Source: Butyricicoccus_A sp963601915
GTDB taxonomy: Bacteria; Bacillota; Clostridia; Oscillospirales; Butyricicoccaceae
Assembly: GCA_963601915.1 (NCBI GenBank)
Contig: CAVCGL010000002.1
Coordinates: 124,001 to 188,000, forward strand
Direction: 5' to 3'
DNA: 64,000 bases
The number at the start of each line of letters is the position of its first letter. Position 1 is the first letter of the stretch. Shown here one piece after another: positions 1 through 6,652 of this stretch. The notes below the pieces were generated by a model. It saw only the letters and a list, made by a program, of their open reading frames with translations. It was not told where the DNA came from and did no database searches. The position numbers were made by a program, and so were the translations under genes.

Positions 1-1
1 G

Positions 2-598
2 GTAGAGGTTTTGGTTCCCTCGCTGTTCTGCTGCCTGTTTATCGCTATTTTTGCCGGTCAGATTATCAGCGTACAGACCTCTGGCGTCACTGATGTTTGG
101 GCAATGATCCAGCAGGAGGGAATGCAGACGACACTGTATCAGGTACTTGGCAGTATGCCGTTTGGTAAAATCGTGCAGTTTGCCTTCTTGGTAACTGTAT
201 GCCTGTCCTTTATCACATTGGCAGACCCGAATTGTTCTGCTCTGTCTACGCTGTGTGTACACGGCCAGGAAATCGACTCCGAGCCGCCGAAGGTATTGAA
301 GATCGGTCTTGGCATTGCGATTTCCATTGTCGCTTATTTGCTGGTCATTTCCGGCGGTGTGGATGCCGTCAAGGGACTGCTCAATTTGGGCGGCTTGTTG
401 ATGACCATTCCGACACTGTGGCTGGTCCTGATGACATTTAAGCTCATCAAGCCGCTGCTCCGCTCCAAGAGCCATTTAGCTTCGGATATTCCAGAAGACG
501 ATGCGATTTCTGCACCGAAACAGGATCGCAGAGCGATTGCTAGAGGCTTGTCGGTCATTGTTGAAAAAAAGAATGAAGACAATGCACATGTTGGCTAA
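2..598 (+). CDS. BCCT-family transporter, C-terminal part (5' truncated by window)
   Basis: The reading frame is open to the left edge, so only about the last 199 residues are visible. They contain several hydrophobic segments, a stretch reading SFITLADPNCSALSTL at the place where BCCT carriers (betaine/carnitine/choline transporters) usually have a T/S-rich ADS motif, then LLVISGGVDAVKGLLNL, which resembles the late BCCT helix. The last ~50 residues are a polar cytoplasmic tail. The family imports quaternary ammonium compounds with Na+ or H+, or by exchange. The substrate cannot be told from this fragment. The link to the corrinoid methyltransferase genes 25 kb away is only suggestive, because glycine betaine is a known methyl donor in such systems. 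Confidence 0.7.
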   Translation, partial: VEVLVPSLFCCLFIAIFAGQIISVQTSGVTDVWAMIQQEGMQTTLYQVLGSMPFGKIVQFAFLVTVCLSFITLADPNCSALSTLCVHGQEIDSEPPKVLKIGLGIAISIVAYLLVISGGVDAVKGLLNLGGLLMTIPTLWLVLMTFKLIKPLLRSKSHLASDIPEDDAISAPKQDRRAIARGLSVIVEKKNEDNAHVG

Positions 599-637
599 AT
601 CGGTTTGCTTTCTCAAAACATTCCCATAAGACAAAGG

Positions 638-680
638 TTCCCTCTGGATGCACTGCATACGGAGGGAATTTCTGTTTTAG
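638..680 (+). terminator. Probable terminator after the BCCT gene
   Basis: Arms TTCCCTC (638-644) and GAGGGAA (662-668) form a stem with extra internal pairing, followed by a T-rich stretch. It lies between the BCCT gene and the convergent PPOX gene. Confidence 0.5.
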
Positions 681-711
681 TATAGGAAAATGGGAACAAA
701 TGCAGAATCAA

Positions 712-1104
712 TTAAAGCTCTTTCTTGTTATCTGCACCAGGGGTCGTGACGATGACCTTGCTCGGCGTGATAACCAGTGCACCCTTTGCTGTTGCAGCAC
801 CGTTGAACATCGTCTCTACCATCTTCTTAAAGGTATCTACAATTGCACCTTCCGTGATGTACTCGGCAGTGCCTTTGATTTGGTAGCCTTCCAATGTCTT
901 AGCATCATATGCCGTGACGGCGATTTTTCCATCGTTTGCCTTCAGGTTATGCAAAGTCGTTTCCAGAAAGACATCACCAACGATCAGTTTGCCGTCCTCT
1001 GTCACATCTTTAAATGCCACAGTGACAACGTTCGGTTCATTGTTGGCACAGGTAGCGAGATCCCACATATTTTCTTTGAGAATTTTTACAACATTTGCGT
1101 GCAT
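712..1104 (-). CDS. Pyridoxamine 5'-phosphate oxidase (PPOX)-fold protein
   Basis: 130 residues. The start at 1104 has GGAGG eight or so bases upstream; the frame extends further but without a ribosome site. The sequence MHANVVKILKEN followed by alternating beta-strand pattern (NVVTVAFKDV, KLIVGDVFLETT, KIAVTAYD) and YQIKGTAEYITEG is typical of small split-barrel flavin-binding proteins. The family binds FMN or other cofactors and is often redox-linked. It is divergent from an HxlR regulator, a common pairing for redox or electrophile stress genes. Its exact substrate is not known. Confidence 0.75.
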   Translation of the reverse strand: MHANVVKILKENMWDLATCANNEPNVVTVAFKDVTEDGKLIVGDVFLETTLHNLKANDGKIAVTAYDAKTLEGYQIKGTAEYITEGAIVDTFKKMVETMFNGAATAKGALVITPSKVIVTTPGADNKKEL

Positions 1105-1156
1105 AATATACGCCTCCGTGTGTATAGATTTGCAGCTCTCCGTGGAGCTTGTACAT

Positions 1157-1185
1157 AGTATAAGCTTCAAACTAAAGCAAAGAAA
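1157..1185 (-). promoter_or_regulatory. Promoter of the PPOX gene
   Basis: On the minus strand: -35 TTTCTT (complement of 1180-1185), 17-base spacer, -10 TATACT (complement of 1157-1162). It lies 18 bp from the shared palindrome at 1203-1230. Confidence 0.5.
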
Positions 1186-1202
1186 GATATGGGTCAATTT
1201 AT

Positions 1203-1230
1203 AAGTTACTATGAAATTTCATAGTAACTT
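1203..1230. promoter_or_regulatory. Perfect 28-bp palindrome, candidate HxlR operator
   Basis: Two 14-base arms, AAGTTACTATGAAA and its exact complement, meet without a spacer. The core TACTATGAAATTTCATAGTA resembles the TACTAT...ATAGTA type of site bound by HxlR/YodB regulators. It overlaps the -35 box of the HxlR gene (1229-1234) and sits upstream of the PPOX promoter, so it could control both directions. Confidence 0.75.
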
Positions 1231-1257
1231 GTTTTTTTGCATCCTATTTTTTATACT
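1229..1257 (+). promoter_or_regulatory. Promoter of the HxlR gene
   Basis: -35 TTGTTT (1229-1234), 17-base spacer, -10 TATACT (1252-1257). The -35 overlaps the right end of the palindrome, which suggests autorepression. Confidence 0.65.
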
Positions 1258-1306
1258 AGTGTAAATTGCATATAGATGAAGCAAGGAGACAAGGAGGGTG
1301 ACTGTC

Positions 1307-1681
1307 GTGTATCAGAAAAAATTGGAAGAAGATATTCGCTGTCCGTTGGAATACGGGCTGGAGCTGTTTGGCGGAAAATGGAAATCACGGATTATCTGTG
1401 TTTTGGCAGCAAAACAGGTGCTGCGGTACAGCGAAATTCGCAAAGAGATGGTAAATATTACAGACGCTGTACTGGCATCAACATTGAAGGAGCTCATCAC
1501 ATCGCAAATGATTTGCCGAAAATCATACGATGAAATTCCGCCGCGCGTGGAATATTCGTTGACAGAAAAGGGAAAATCGGTTGTGCCGATTTTACAGAGC
1601 ATTTGCAAATGGTCTGGGGCTTTTTGCAAAGAAGATTCAAAGAATACGATGCTGCAATGCAAAAAATGTGATTACAGATGA
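1307..1681 (+). CDS. HxlR-family winged-helix transcriptional regulator
   Basis: 124 residues with the hallmark GGKWKSRIICVL near the N-terminus, the recognition region (EIRKEMVNITDAVLASTLKEL), and the wing ending in PPRVEYSLTEKGKSVVPIL. GTG at 1307 is chosen because AAGGAGGG (1291-1298) sits at the right distance; the GTG at 1298 would overlap it. HxlR proteins act as dimers and often sense electrophiles or redox through Cys; several Cys are present, including C-x-x-C near the C-terminus. Divergent from a PPOX protein with a shared palindrome; its stop overlaps the following frame. Confidence 0.9.
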   Translation: MYQKKLEEDIRCPLEYGLELFGGKWKSRIICVLAAKQVLRYSEIRKEMVNITDAVLASTLKELITSQMICRKSYDEIPPRVEYSLTEKGKSVVPILQSICKWSGAFCKEDSKNTMLQCKKCDYR

Positions 1682-1692
1682 AAGGAAAACGC

Positions 1693-2109
1693 ATGAATCA
1701 GATTGTATACACAGAAGAAAAGAGATTCACAAAGGAACAGGTACAGAAGCTGTTCTTGTCGGTCGGCTGGGTGTCTGGAGAGTACCCAGAGCGGCTGTAT
1801 AAGGCGCTGATGCACTCTTCGACAGTTATCACGGCTTGGGACGCAGAACGGCTTGTCGGGCTGGTACGGCTGCTGGATGACACAGAAATGACAGCATATA
1901 TGCATTATGTGCTGGTAGATCCGCAGTATCATGGACAAGGCATCGCTGGGCACATGATTGAGATGGTAAAAGAAAAATATAAAGAGTATCTGTACATTGA
2001 AATCATGCCGGAGGAAAGTAAAAATGCGGCTTTTTATCAGAGATTTGGCTTTGAAAAGATGCCGGACGGTGTGGCAATGCAAATTTGTCATCCAGGAGAA
2101 AAGCGATAA
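1693..2109 (+). CDS. GNAT-family N-acetyltransferase
   Basis: 138 residues with the acetyl-CoA binding core: beta-4 MHYVLVDPQYHGQGIAGHMIE carries the Q/R-x-x-G-x-G/A loop, and the C-terminal FYQRFGFEKMPDG is typical of the subfamily often labelled GCN5-related. ATG 1693 is preceded by AAAGGA; an upstream ATG at 1678 overlaps the HxlR stop and has no ribosome site. It is probably co-transcribed with the HxlR gene. The acceptor amine is unknown. Confidence 0.85.
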   Translation: MNQIVYTEEKRFTKEQVQKLFLSVGWVSGEYPERLYKALMHSSTVITAWDAERLVGLVRLLDDTEMTAYMHYVLVDPQYHGQGIAGHMIEMVKEKYKEYLYIEIMPEESKNAAFYQRFGFEKMPDGVAMQICHPGEKR

Positions 2110-2113
2110 CGAC

Positions 2114-2147
2114 AAAAAGAGCAGCTGTTATAAAAACAGCTGCTCTT
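2114..2147 (-). terminator. Terminator of the cytidylate kinase-like gene, possibly bidirectional
   Basis: Stem AAGAGCAGCTGTT (2117-2129) with AACAGCTGCTCTT (2135-2147). On the minus strand it is followed by a run of T (complement of A at 2114-2118). It lies between two convergent genes. Confidence 0.75.
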
Positions 2148-2160
2148 GCGAGGTATGTAT

Positions 2161-2766
2161 TTACTTGTTTTCATTCTTTCTGCGAGCGGCAGATGCGATG
2201 ATGTCCACACAAGTCAGCTCGCCCAGATAGCTGGCATCCAAGCTGATGTGATAGTAGCTGGACTGCCCCCATTCGCGGTCGGTATAGTAGCGATAGTAGG
2301 TCTTGCGTCCTTTGTCCTTCTTGCGCAGACGCTTTTCAATCGGTACATTGGTCTTGCCGTAGCGTTCCAGTACATGCGCCTTGCGATATTCCATGTTCGC
2401 GTGAATAAACACGTTGAGAGCCGGAATACCAGCGGTATCGAGGATGTAGTCCGCGCAACGTCCGACAATGACACACGGGCCTTTTTCTGCCAGATCGAGA
2501 ATCACATTGCGCTGTGCCTCGAATATTTTATCCTGCGGAGACAGGTAATTGACATTGTATGCCGCATTAGAGCTGAACCATGTCTGCGAAAGCGTTGTAT
2601 ACTCTCCATCTTCTACGACGGTATCTGTAGAATAGCCGCTCTTTTTTGCAGCTTCCTCAACGATAACGCTGTCATAAAACGGAATGCCAAGCTCTTTTGC
2701 AACCGCCTGACCGATAGAATGACCGCCGCTGCCGAATTCACGGCTGATAGTGATGATAGGATACAT
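2161..2766 (-). CDS. Cytidylate kinase-like family protein
   Basis: 201 residues starting MYPIITISREFGSGGHSIGQ, the P-loop-like GxGSGG segment of the cytidylate kinase-like family, followed by LGIPFYDSVIVEEAAKKSGYS and a VIVGRCADYIL motif. The C-terminus (KGRKTYYRYYTDREWGQSSYYHISLDASYLG) matches the family. These proteins resemble Cmk but are not the housekeeping CMP kinase, and their substrate is not established. Start 2766 has AGGAGG upstream. It is a single gene with its own strong promoter and a leader that carries a palindrome. Confidence 0.85.
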   Translation of the reverse strand: MYPIITISREFGSGGHSIGQAVAKELGIPFYDSVIVEEAAKKSGYSTDTVVEDGEYTTLSQTWFSSNAAYNVNYLSPQDKIFEAQRNVILDLAEKGPCVIVGRCADYILDTAGIPALNVFIHANMEYRKAHVLERYGKTNVPIEKRLRKKDKGRKTYYRYYTDREWGQSSYYHISLDASYLGELTCVDIIASAARRKNENK

Positions 2767-2788
2767 AGGAACACCTCCTGATTTCAGG

Positions 2789-2812
2789 TACGAAATATTG
2801 CTATATTTCGTA
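2789..2812. promoter_or_regulatory. Inverted repeat in the leader of the kinase-like gene
   Basis: Perfect arms TACGAAATAT (2789-2798) and ATATTTCGTA (2803-2812) around TGCT. It lies between the -10 box and the ribosome site, so it could be a repressor operator or a leader hairpin. No regulator gene is next to it. Confidence 0.55.
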
Positions 2813-2830
2813 ACCTCTTAACTTGTGTTT

Positions 2831-2859
2831 ATTATACTTCGACTTTACTGAAATGTCAA
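2831..2859 (-). promoter_or_regulatory. Consensus sigma-A promoter of the kinase-like gene
   Basis: Minus strand: TTGACA (complement of 2854-2859), 17-base spacer, TATAAT (complement of 2831-2836). A full match to consensus. Confidence 0.85.
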
Positions 2860-2952
2860 TGAATTTTGTGTGAAAATCTGCGCTAAAATTATGCAAAATA
2901 TACATATGCGCTGTGAGGTTTTTGAATTTTTGCAGATTTTTCGCAATTCCAC

Positions 2953-2981
2953 TTGCTGATTGGCTAAAACAGACGTATAAT
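2953..2981 (+). promoter_or_regulatory. Promoter of the Nudix gene
   Basis: -35 TTGCTG (2953-2958), 17-base spacer, -10 TATAAT (2976-2981), 45 bases before the start codon. Confidence 0.7.
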
Positions 2982-3025
2982 AAAGCAGTATATTTGTAGG
3001 AAAAACAGAACAGGAGTACCAAATA

Positions 3026-3529
3026 ATGGAATTATGGGATATTTATGATGAAAATAAACAGCCGACCGGACGGACGATGAAAAAGAACGACTGGCACATG
3101 CAGCCGGGCGAATTTCATCTGACCGTACTCGGCGTCATTCGCCGCCCGGACGGTAAGTTTCTGATTACCCAGCGCGTCATGACCAAGGCTTGGGCACCGG
3201 GCTCGTGGGAAGTATCCGGCGGCGGTGTCATGGCAGGAGAGACCTCTGCACAGGCGATTCAGCGCGAAATCTGGGAAGAGACCGGCTTGGATGTGACCGG
3301 TGCGAAGGGCGGCTATCTGTTCTCCTATCAGCGCATCAATCCGGATGAAGGCGACAACTATTTCGTTGATATTTATCGTTTTGATATGGATGTCAAGGAA
3401 GAAGATGTGCATATCCAGACCGCAGAGGCAATGGGCTTCCAGTTTGCCGATCTGGACACCATCAAGAAGCTGGCAGAGCAGGACAAGTTCCTGCATTATA
3501 ACAGCATCAAGCAGGCGTTTGAGGCGTAA
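3026..3529 (+). CDS. Nudix hydrolase
   Basis: 167 residues. The Nudix box is complete at residues ~71-93: G-x5-E-x7-REIWEETGL, starting at GGVMAGE. The N-terminus (ELWDIYDENKQPTGRTM) and the GEFHLTVLGVIRR strand resemble the IPP isomerase-like/YfcD branch, which hydrolyses nucleoside diphosphate-linked or related substrates. The true substrate is not predictable. Monocistronic, with its own promoter and a shared terminator. Confidence 0.88.
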   Translation: MELWDIYDENKQPTGRTMKKNDWHMQPGEFHLTVLGVIRRPDGKFLITQRVMTKAWAPGSWEVSGGGVMAGETSAQAIQREIWEETGLDVTGAKGGYLFSYQRINPDEGDNYFVDIYRFDMDVKEEDVHIQTAEAMGFQFADLDTIKKLAEQDKFLHYNSIKQAFEA

Positions 3530-3540
3530 CATATGGAAAC

Positions 3541-3581
3541 AAAACGACTCGTTTGGGTATTTGCCCAAACGAGTCGTTTTT
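3541..3581. terminator. Bidirectional terminator between Nudix and HAD genes
   Basis: A perfect 17-bp stem (3541-3557 with 3564-3580), loop TATTTG. The arms begin with AAAA and end with TTTT, so each strand has a U-tract. It serves the two convergent genes. Confidence 0.9.
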
Positions 3582-4411
3582 CATGCCTGCTGATGGACTT
3601 GGTAGCGTTCCAAAAAAGCGGCCACGCCGTCTTCATCGTTGCTCTGCGTGACGTAATCGGCGCAGTCTCGCACGTGAGCGGGACTGTTGGCAACTGCAAC
3701 ACCGACACCGGCGAATTCAATCATATCCAAATCGTTTTCCTCATTTCCAAATGCGGCGATTTGTTCGCGCGGAATGTCCAGATACTGTGCCAAACGCCGC
3801 AGCGCAGCGCCCTTTCCGGCAGAGGCATCGGAAATTTCCAGCAGATGCGGGACAGAGGAGGTCACATAAATACCAGAAATTTGGTTTAGTTGTTGTACCA
3901 AAATCCCTCTTTTTTGCTGGTCAATCGTGATAAAATCGAGGCAATCCAATTCTTGGATGTGTTCCTGCGTAAAGGCGAACAGATCACGAACCGGCTTGCG
4001 GGTGGTTTGAATGTATGAGGTCGCGGCATCCGGCAGACCGTATGCTGTGGGATGTGCCACAAAATCGGCATCAGCATAGGGTACTCCATCGAGAAAAACC
4101 TCAAAATCCGCTTGATATGTCTCAATGAGGGAGAGTAGTTGCCGCGTACAGGTCGGTTTGAGCGGGGAATAGAACAGCTTTTGTCCGGTCGGCCGGTGAC
4201 AAATCGCTACGCCGTTAGATGTGATGGCATAGTCAATGCCGGACACAGAGAGCACCTCCTGCGGCAGGGAATCATAGGAACGTCCGCTCGCTACAACAAC
4301 ATGGGTACCCTGTTGAATATATGTCTCTAAGATTCGTTTGGCGCGTGGAGAAAGCGTCTTGTCTGAGCGAAGCAGCGTGCCATCCAGATCCAAGGCAATC
4401 ATACGCAGCAT
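3581..4411 (-). CDS. Cof-type HAD-IIB family phosphatase
   Basis: 276 residues. Motif I is DLDGTLLRSD near residue 8, motif II VVASGRSY, and the C-terminal motifs III/IV are KGAALRRLAQYL and FGNEENDLDMIEFAG, all expected of Cof/YidA-like phosphatases, with a C2B cap between. They dephosphorylate sugar phosphates and cofactors such as flavin or PLP in the cytoplasm. AAGGAGG lies 8 bases upstream of the start at 4411. Downstream of the trigger-factor-like gene but separated by a terminator. Confidence 0.92.
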   Translation of the reverse strand: MLRMIALDLDGTLLRSDKTLSPRAKRILETYIQQGTHVVVASGRSYDSLPQEVLSVSGIDYAITSNGVAICHRPTGQKLFYSPLKPTCTRQLLSLIETYQADFEVFLDGVPYADADFVAHPTAYGLPDAATSYIQTTRKPVRDLFAFTQEHIQELDCLDFITIDQQKRGILVQQLNQISGIYVTSSVPHLLEISDASAGKGAALRRLAQYLDIPREQIAAFGNEENDLDMIEFAGVGVAVANSPAHVRDCADYVTQSNDEDGVAAFLERYQVHQQA

Positions 4412-4440
4412 AGTAGAAACCTCCTTGCTTTGTGCAGAGA

Positions 4441-4468
4441 AAAGAGGACGTCGTGACAGACGTCCTCC
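4441..4468 (-). terminator. Terminator after the trigger-factor-like gene
   Basis: Perfect stem GAGGACGTC (4445-4453) with GACGTCCTC (4460-4468), loop GTGACA, followed on the minus strand by TTTTC. Confidence 0.8.
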
Positions 4469-4484
4469 TGTGTCGCATTCTTCT

Positions 4485-5441
4485 TTATTCTTCTACCGAA
4501 GCATCAAAGACGAGCTGCAAAGCCTTGGAAATTTCCAAGCTGTTGCGCACGCTCTCACGAGCAGCCTCATCCATCGTTCCAGCCAGCTTGTCGTAATCCA
4601 TCTGATACATCATAGCCATGCGGCGGATGTCGTTGTCAACGTCTTCATCCGTGATGACAATGCCTTCCTGCTGAGCGATAGAAGCGAGAACCGCCGATGC
4701 CTTGCCGGTAGCTTCTGCCTGTGGACGCATTTCTGCACGCAGCTGCTCATCGGTAATCTTACGGTATGCCAGATACTGCTCCATAGAAGCGCCCTGCTGT
4801 GCCAGATCCTGCGTAACAGTAGCAATCATCTGCTCTACAAATGCATCGACAAACTCGTCGGACAGGTCGATTTCAGAGTTTGCAACGATCTGCTCCAGCA
4901 GTGCATTCTGTACCTGTGAGCGAGCGGCCTGCTCCTTCTGCTGTACCAGTGCATCGTGAACGTTCTGCTCGAATTCCTTGTAGTTTGCAAAGCCGTACAT
5001 CTTGCCAAACAGGTCATTCAGTTCCGGCAGCTTGCGCTCCTGTACCTTGTGTACCTTGCACTTAAAGACAACCGGCTGTCCAGCCAGGTTGCCAGCCGGA
5101 TAGTTCTCCGGGAACGTGACATTGACATCGACTTCATCACCGGCAGAAGCGCCTACCAGCTGCTCTTCAAAGCCCGGAATAAAGGTGTTAGAGCCGAGTG
5201 CCAGAGAATAGTTTTCAGATGTGCCGCCCTCGAACTGCTCCTCACCGAGGAAGCCTGCAAAGTCGATGACAGCGGTATCGCCCAGCTGTGCCGGACGCTC
5301 TACATCGTGCATCTTTGCGCGCTGCTGCTGCTCCTGCTTGATGGCAGCCTGTACTTCGTCGTTGGTTACGTCTGCGGTAATCGGTGCACGCTTGATGCCC
5401 TTGTACTCGCCCAGATTGATGCTAAAGTTCTTATCAGTCAT
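4485..5441 (-). CDS. Trigger-factor-like peptidyl-prolyl isomerase without the ribosome-binding domain
   Basis: 318 residues. It starts directly at LGEYKGIKRAPITADVTNDEV, which corresponds to about residue 110 of a full trigger factor. An FKBP-type PPIase domain follows (QLGDTAVIDFAGFLGEE...FIPGFEEQLVGASAGDEVDVNVTFPENY), then the helical C-terminal chaperone domain (residues ~150-318). The N-terminal ribosome-docking domain with its GFRxGxxP signature is absent. ATG 5441 is chosen; AAAGGA lies upstream, and the longer frame starts at a TTG inside that site. It probably acts as a free cytosolic foldase, and a full-length tig may exist elsewhere. The truncation is natural, not a frameshift: no open frame with the missing domain lies upstream. 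Confidence 0.85.
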   Translation of the reverse strand: MTDKNFSINLGEYKGIKRAPITADVTNDEVQAAIKQEQQQRAKMHDVERPAQLGDTAVIDFAGFLGEEQFEGGTSENYSLALGSNTFIPGFEEQLVGASAGDEVDVNVTFPENYPAGNLAGQPVVFKCKVHKVQERKLPELNDLFGKMYGFANYKEFEQNVHDALVQQKEQAARSQVQNALLEQIVANSEIDLSDEFVDAFVEQMIATVTQDLAQQGASMEQYLAYRKITDEQLRAEMRPQAEATGKASAVLASIAQQEGIVITDEDVDNDIRRMAMMYQMDYDKLAGTMDEAARESVRNSLEISKALQLVFDASVEE

Positions 5442-5516
5442 AAATGAGAGATTCCTTTCCAAATTGTATCTTTTGGAATCATACCATAAATCACAGAACT
5501 TTTCAATGCTAAGCGA

Positions 5517-5729
5517 TTAAATCCGAATCCGTTCTGCGACATCTGTGCCCAGCGCATAGCGGATGCCGTGGACGGAGACAATGGTGTTGCCGAAATAGGA
5601 AGCAACAACCTCAATTTCCTCGCCCTGTCGGATGCCGATCTGCTCCAACAGATCCTTTTGTATTCCCGTGCCAGTGACCCACTTGACGGTTTGCTTTTTG
5701 CCGAATGGTGTGTTTTGTAACGACTGCAT
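5517..5729 (-). CDS. FeoA-domain protein
   Basis: 70 residues with an SH3-like FeoA pattern: GIQKDLLEQIGIRQGEEIEVVASYFGNTIVSVHGIRYALGTDVAERIRI. ATG 5729 is preceded by AAGGGAG at good spacing. FeoA-type proteins associate with the ferrous iron channel FeoB or act as the C-terminal domain of DtxR-type regulators. No feoB is adjacent, so its role here is uncertain. Confidence 0.75.
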   Translation of the reverse strand: MQSLQNTPFGKKQTVKWVTGTGIQKDLLEQIGIRQGEEIEVVASYFGNTIVSVHGIRYALGTDVAERIRI

Positions 5730-5786
5730 GGTATCACACTCCCTTTTATTTATCATATAGCAGGGAAGAGCGGTTGGTCAATGACA

Positions 5787-5816
5787 ACAAAAAACAGAGC
5801 AGACACTCTGCTCTGT
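5787..5816 (-). terminator. Terminator of the tRNA-Pro array
   Basis: Stem ACAGAGCAG (5794-5802) with CTGCTCTGT (5808-5816); on the minus strand it is followed by a T-run (complement of A at 5788-5794). Confidence 0.8.
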
Positions 5817-5824
5817 GAAAAAAG

Positions 5825-5901
5825 TGGTCGAGGTGGCGGGACTTGAACCCACGGCCTCTGCGTCCCGAACGCAGCGCTCTACCAAACTGAGCCACACCTC
5901 G
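5825..5901 (-). tRNA. tRNA-Pro (anticodon CGG), copy 3 in transcription order
   Basis: 77 bases including an encoded CCA (complement of 5825-5827). Acceptor CGAGGTG/CACCTCG, D arm GCTCAG...GAGC, anticodon stem CTGCG/CGCAG with loop TTCGGGA, so anticodon CGG, and T arm GTGGGTTCAAGTCCCGC. It reads the Pro codon CCG, which is abundant in the genes here. Confidence 0.95.
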
Positions 5902-5924
5902 ATATGCAATTGAAAAGAAAAAGA

Positions 5925-6001
5925 TGGTCGAGGTGGCGGGACTTGAACCCACGGCCTCTGCGTCCCGAACGCAGCGCTCTACCAAACTGAGCCACACCTC
6001 G
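5925..6001 (-). tRNA. tRNA-Pro (anticodon CGG), copy 2
   Basis: Identical in sequence to the copies on either side, including the encoded CCA and anticodon CGG. Confidence 0.95.
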
Positions 6002-6024
6002 ATATGCAATTGAAAAGAAAAAGA

Positions 6025-6101
6025 TGGTCGAGGTGGCGGGACTTGAACCCACGGCCTCTGCGTCCCGAACGCAGCGCTCTACCAAACTGAGCCACACCTC
6101 G
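6025..6101 (-). tRNA. tRNA-Pro (anticodon CGG), copy 1, promoter-proximal
   Basis: Identical to the two other copies. A short GC hairpin (CGTTGCA...TGCAACG, about 6109-6131) lies in the leader between it and the promoter. Confidence 0.95.
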
Positions 6102-6137
6102 TTTTTGCCGTTGCACTTCTTCGCTGCAACGTTTGTT

Positions 6138-6166
6138 ATTATAGCAGGGAATTCGTGCTGTGTCAA
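6138..6166 (-). promoter_or_regulatory. Consensus promoter of the tRNA-Pro array
   Basis: Minus strand: TTGACA (complement of 6161-6166), 17-base spacer, TATAAT (complement of 6138-6143). Confidence 0.88.
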
Positions 6167-6280
6167 CAAGAAATTTTCATTTTTTCAAAATTTATTTGAA
6201 AAATTTTGAAATCTCTGTTTGGGCAGTGCAGACAAACCAAATAAAAGGTGATAGAATAGGAGAGGATTGGAGGGGACGCT

Positions 6281-6652
6281 GTGACAGGCTTGGGAACAGA
6301 CATTATTGAAATTGCAAGAATTGCGCGCGCGATCCAGCGGGACAGCTTTGTCCGGCACACATTTACCGTGTGTGAACAAGAATGGCTGAACACCAAGGGC
6401 AGGAATAAAGCAGAATCCGCCGCAGGGCTGTTTTGCGCCAAGGAGGCGGTCGCTAAGGCCTTGGGAACAGGCTTTCAGCGCGGACTCAATCTCAAGGATA
6501 TTGAAATTACCCATGATGAACTGGGTGCACCACGGGTGAACAAACCGCAAAAAAATTTTCTGCTGAGCATTGCGCATTGTCGGGAATATGCGACAGCAAC
6601 GGCAATTTTGTTGGAAAATACACAAGTGGAGGCAAAGCATGAAAACGATTGA
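6281..6652 (+). CDS. acpS: Holo-[acyl-carrier-protein] synthase
   Basis: 123 residues, GTG start with GGAGG upstream. The AcpS signatures are present: GTDIIEIARI at the N-terminus (Mg-binding Asp) and FCAKEAVAKALGTG in the middle (catalytic Glu/Lys helix). It transfers 4'-phosphopantetheine from CoA to the serine of apo-ACP, enabling fatty acid synthesis. The stop overlaps nnrD by 14 bases, so the two are translationally coupled; the acpS-nnrD-lipoprotein-alr-mazF order is a typical Firmicutes string. Confidence 0.95.
   Translation: MTGLGTDIIEIARIARAIQRDSFVRHTFTVCEQEWLNTKGRNKAESAAGLFCAKEAVAKALGTGFQRGLNLKDIEITHDELGAPRVNKPQKNFLLSIAHCREYATATAILLENTQVEAKHEND

Larger units (their letters stand above)
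5825..6101. repeat. Exact 100-bp tandem repeat carrying three tRNA-Pro genes
   Basis: The three 77-base tRNA genes begin at 5825, 5925 and 6025. The 23-base spacers 5902-5924 and 6002-6024 are identical to each other, so the period is exactly 100 bp. This indicates recent duplication or ongoing homogenisation. Confidence 0.95.

Noticed and set aside
1678..1692. GNAT start at 1678
   Set aside because: No ribosome site in front; the ATG at 1693 follows AAAGGA at a good distance.
5825..6101. Possible CRISPR array
   Set aside because: Three 77-base units with identical spacers fold as tRNA-Pro; spacers in CRISPR would differ.
5746..6169. Minus-strand open frames reading a repeated SLVERCVRDAEAVGSSPATS peptide
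   Set aside because: They are translations of the three identical tRNA-Pro genes; the repeat period equals the tRNA spacing.
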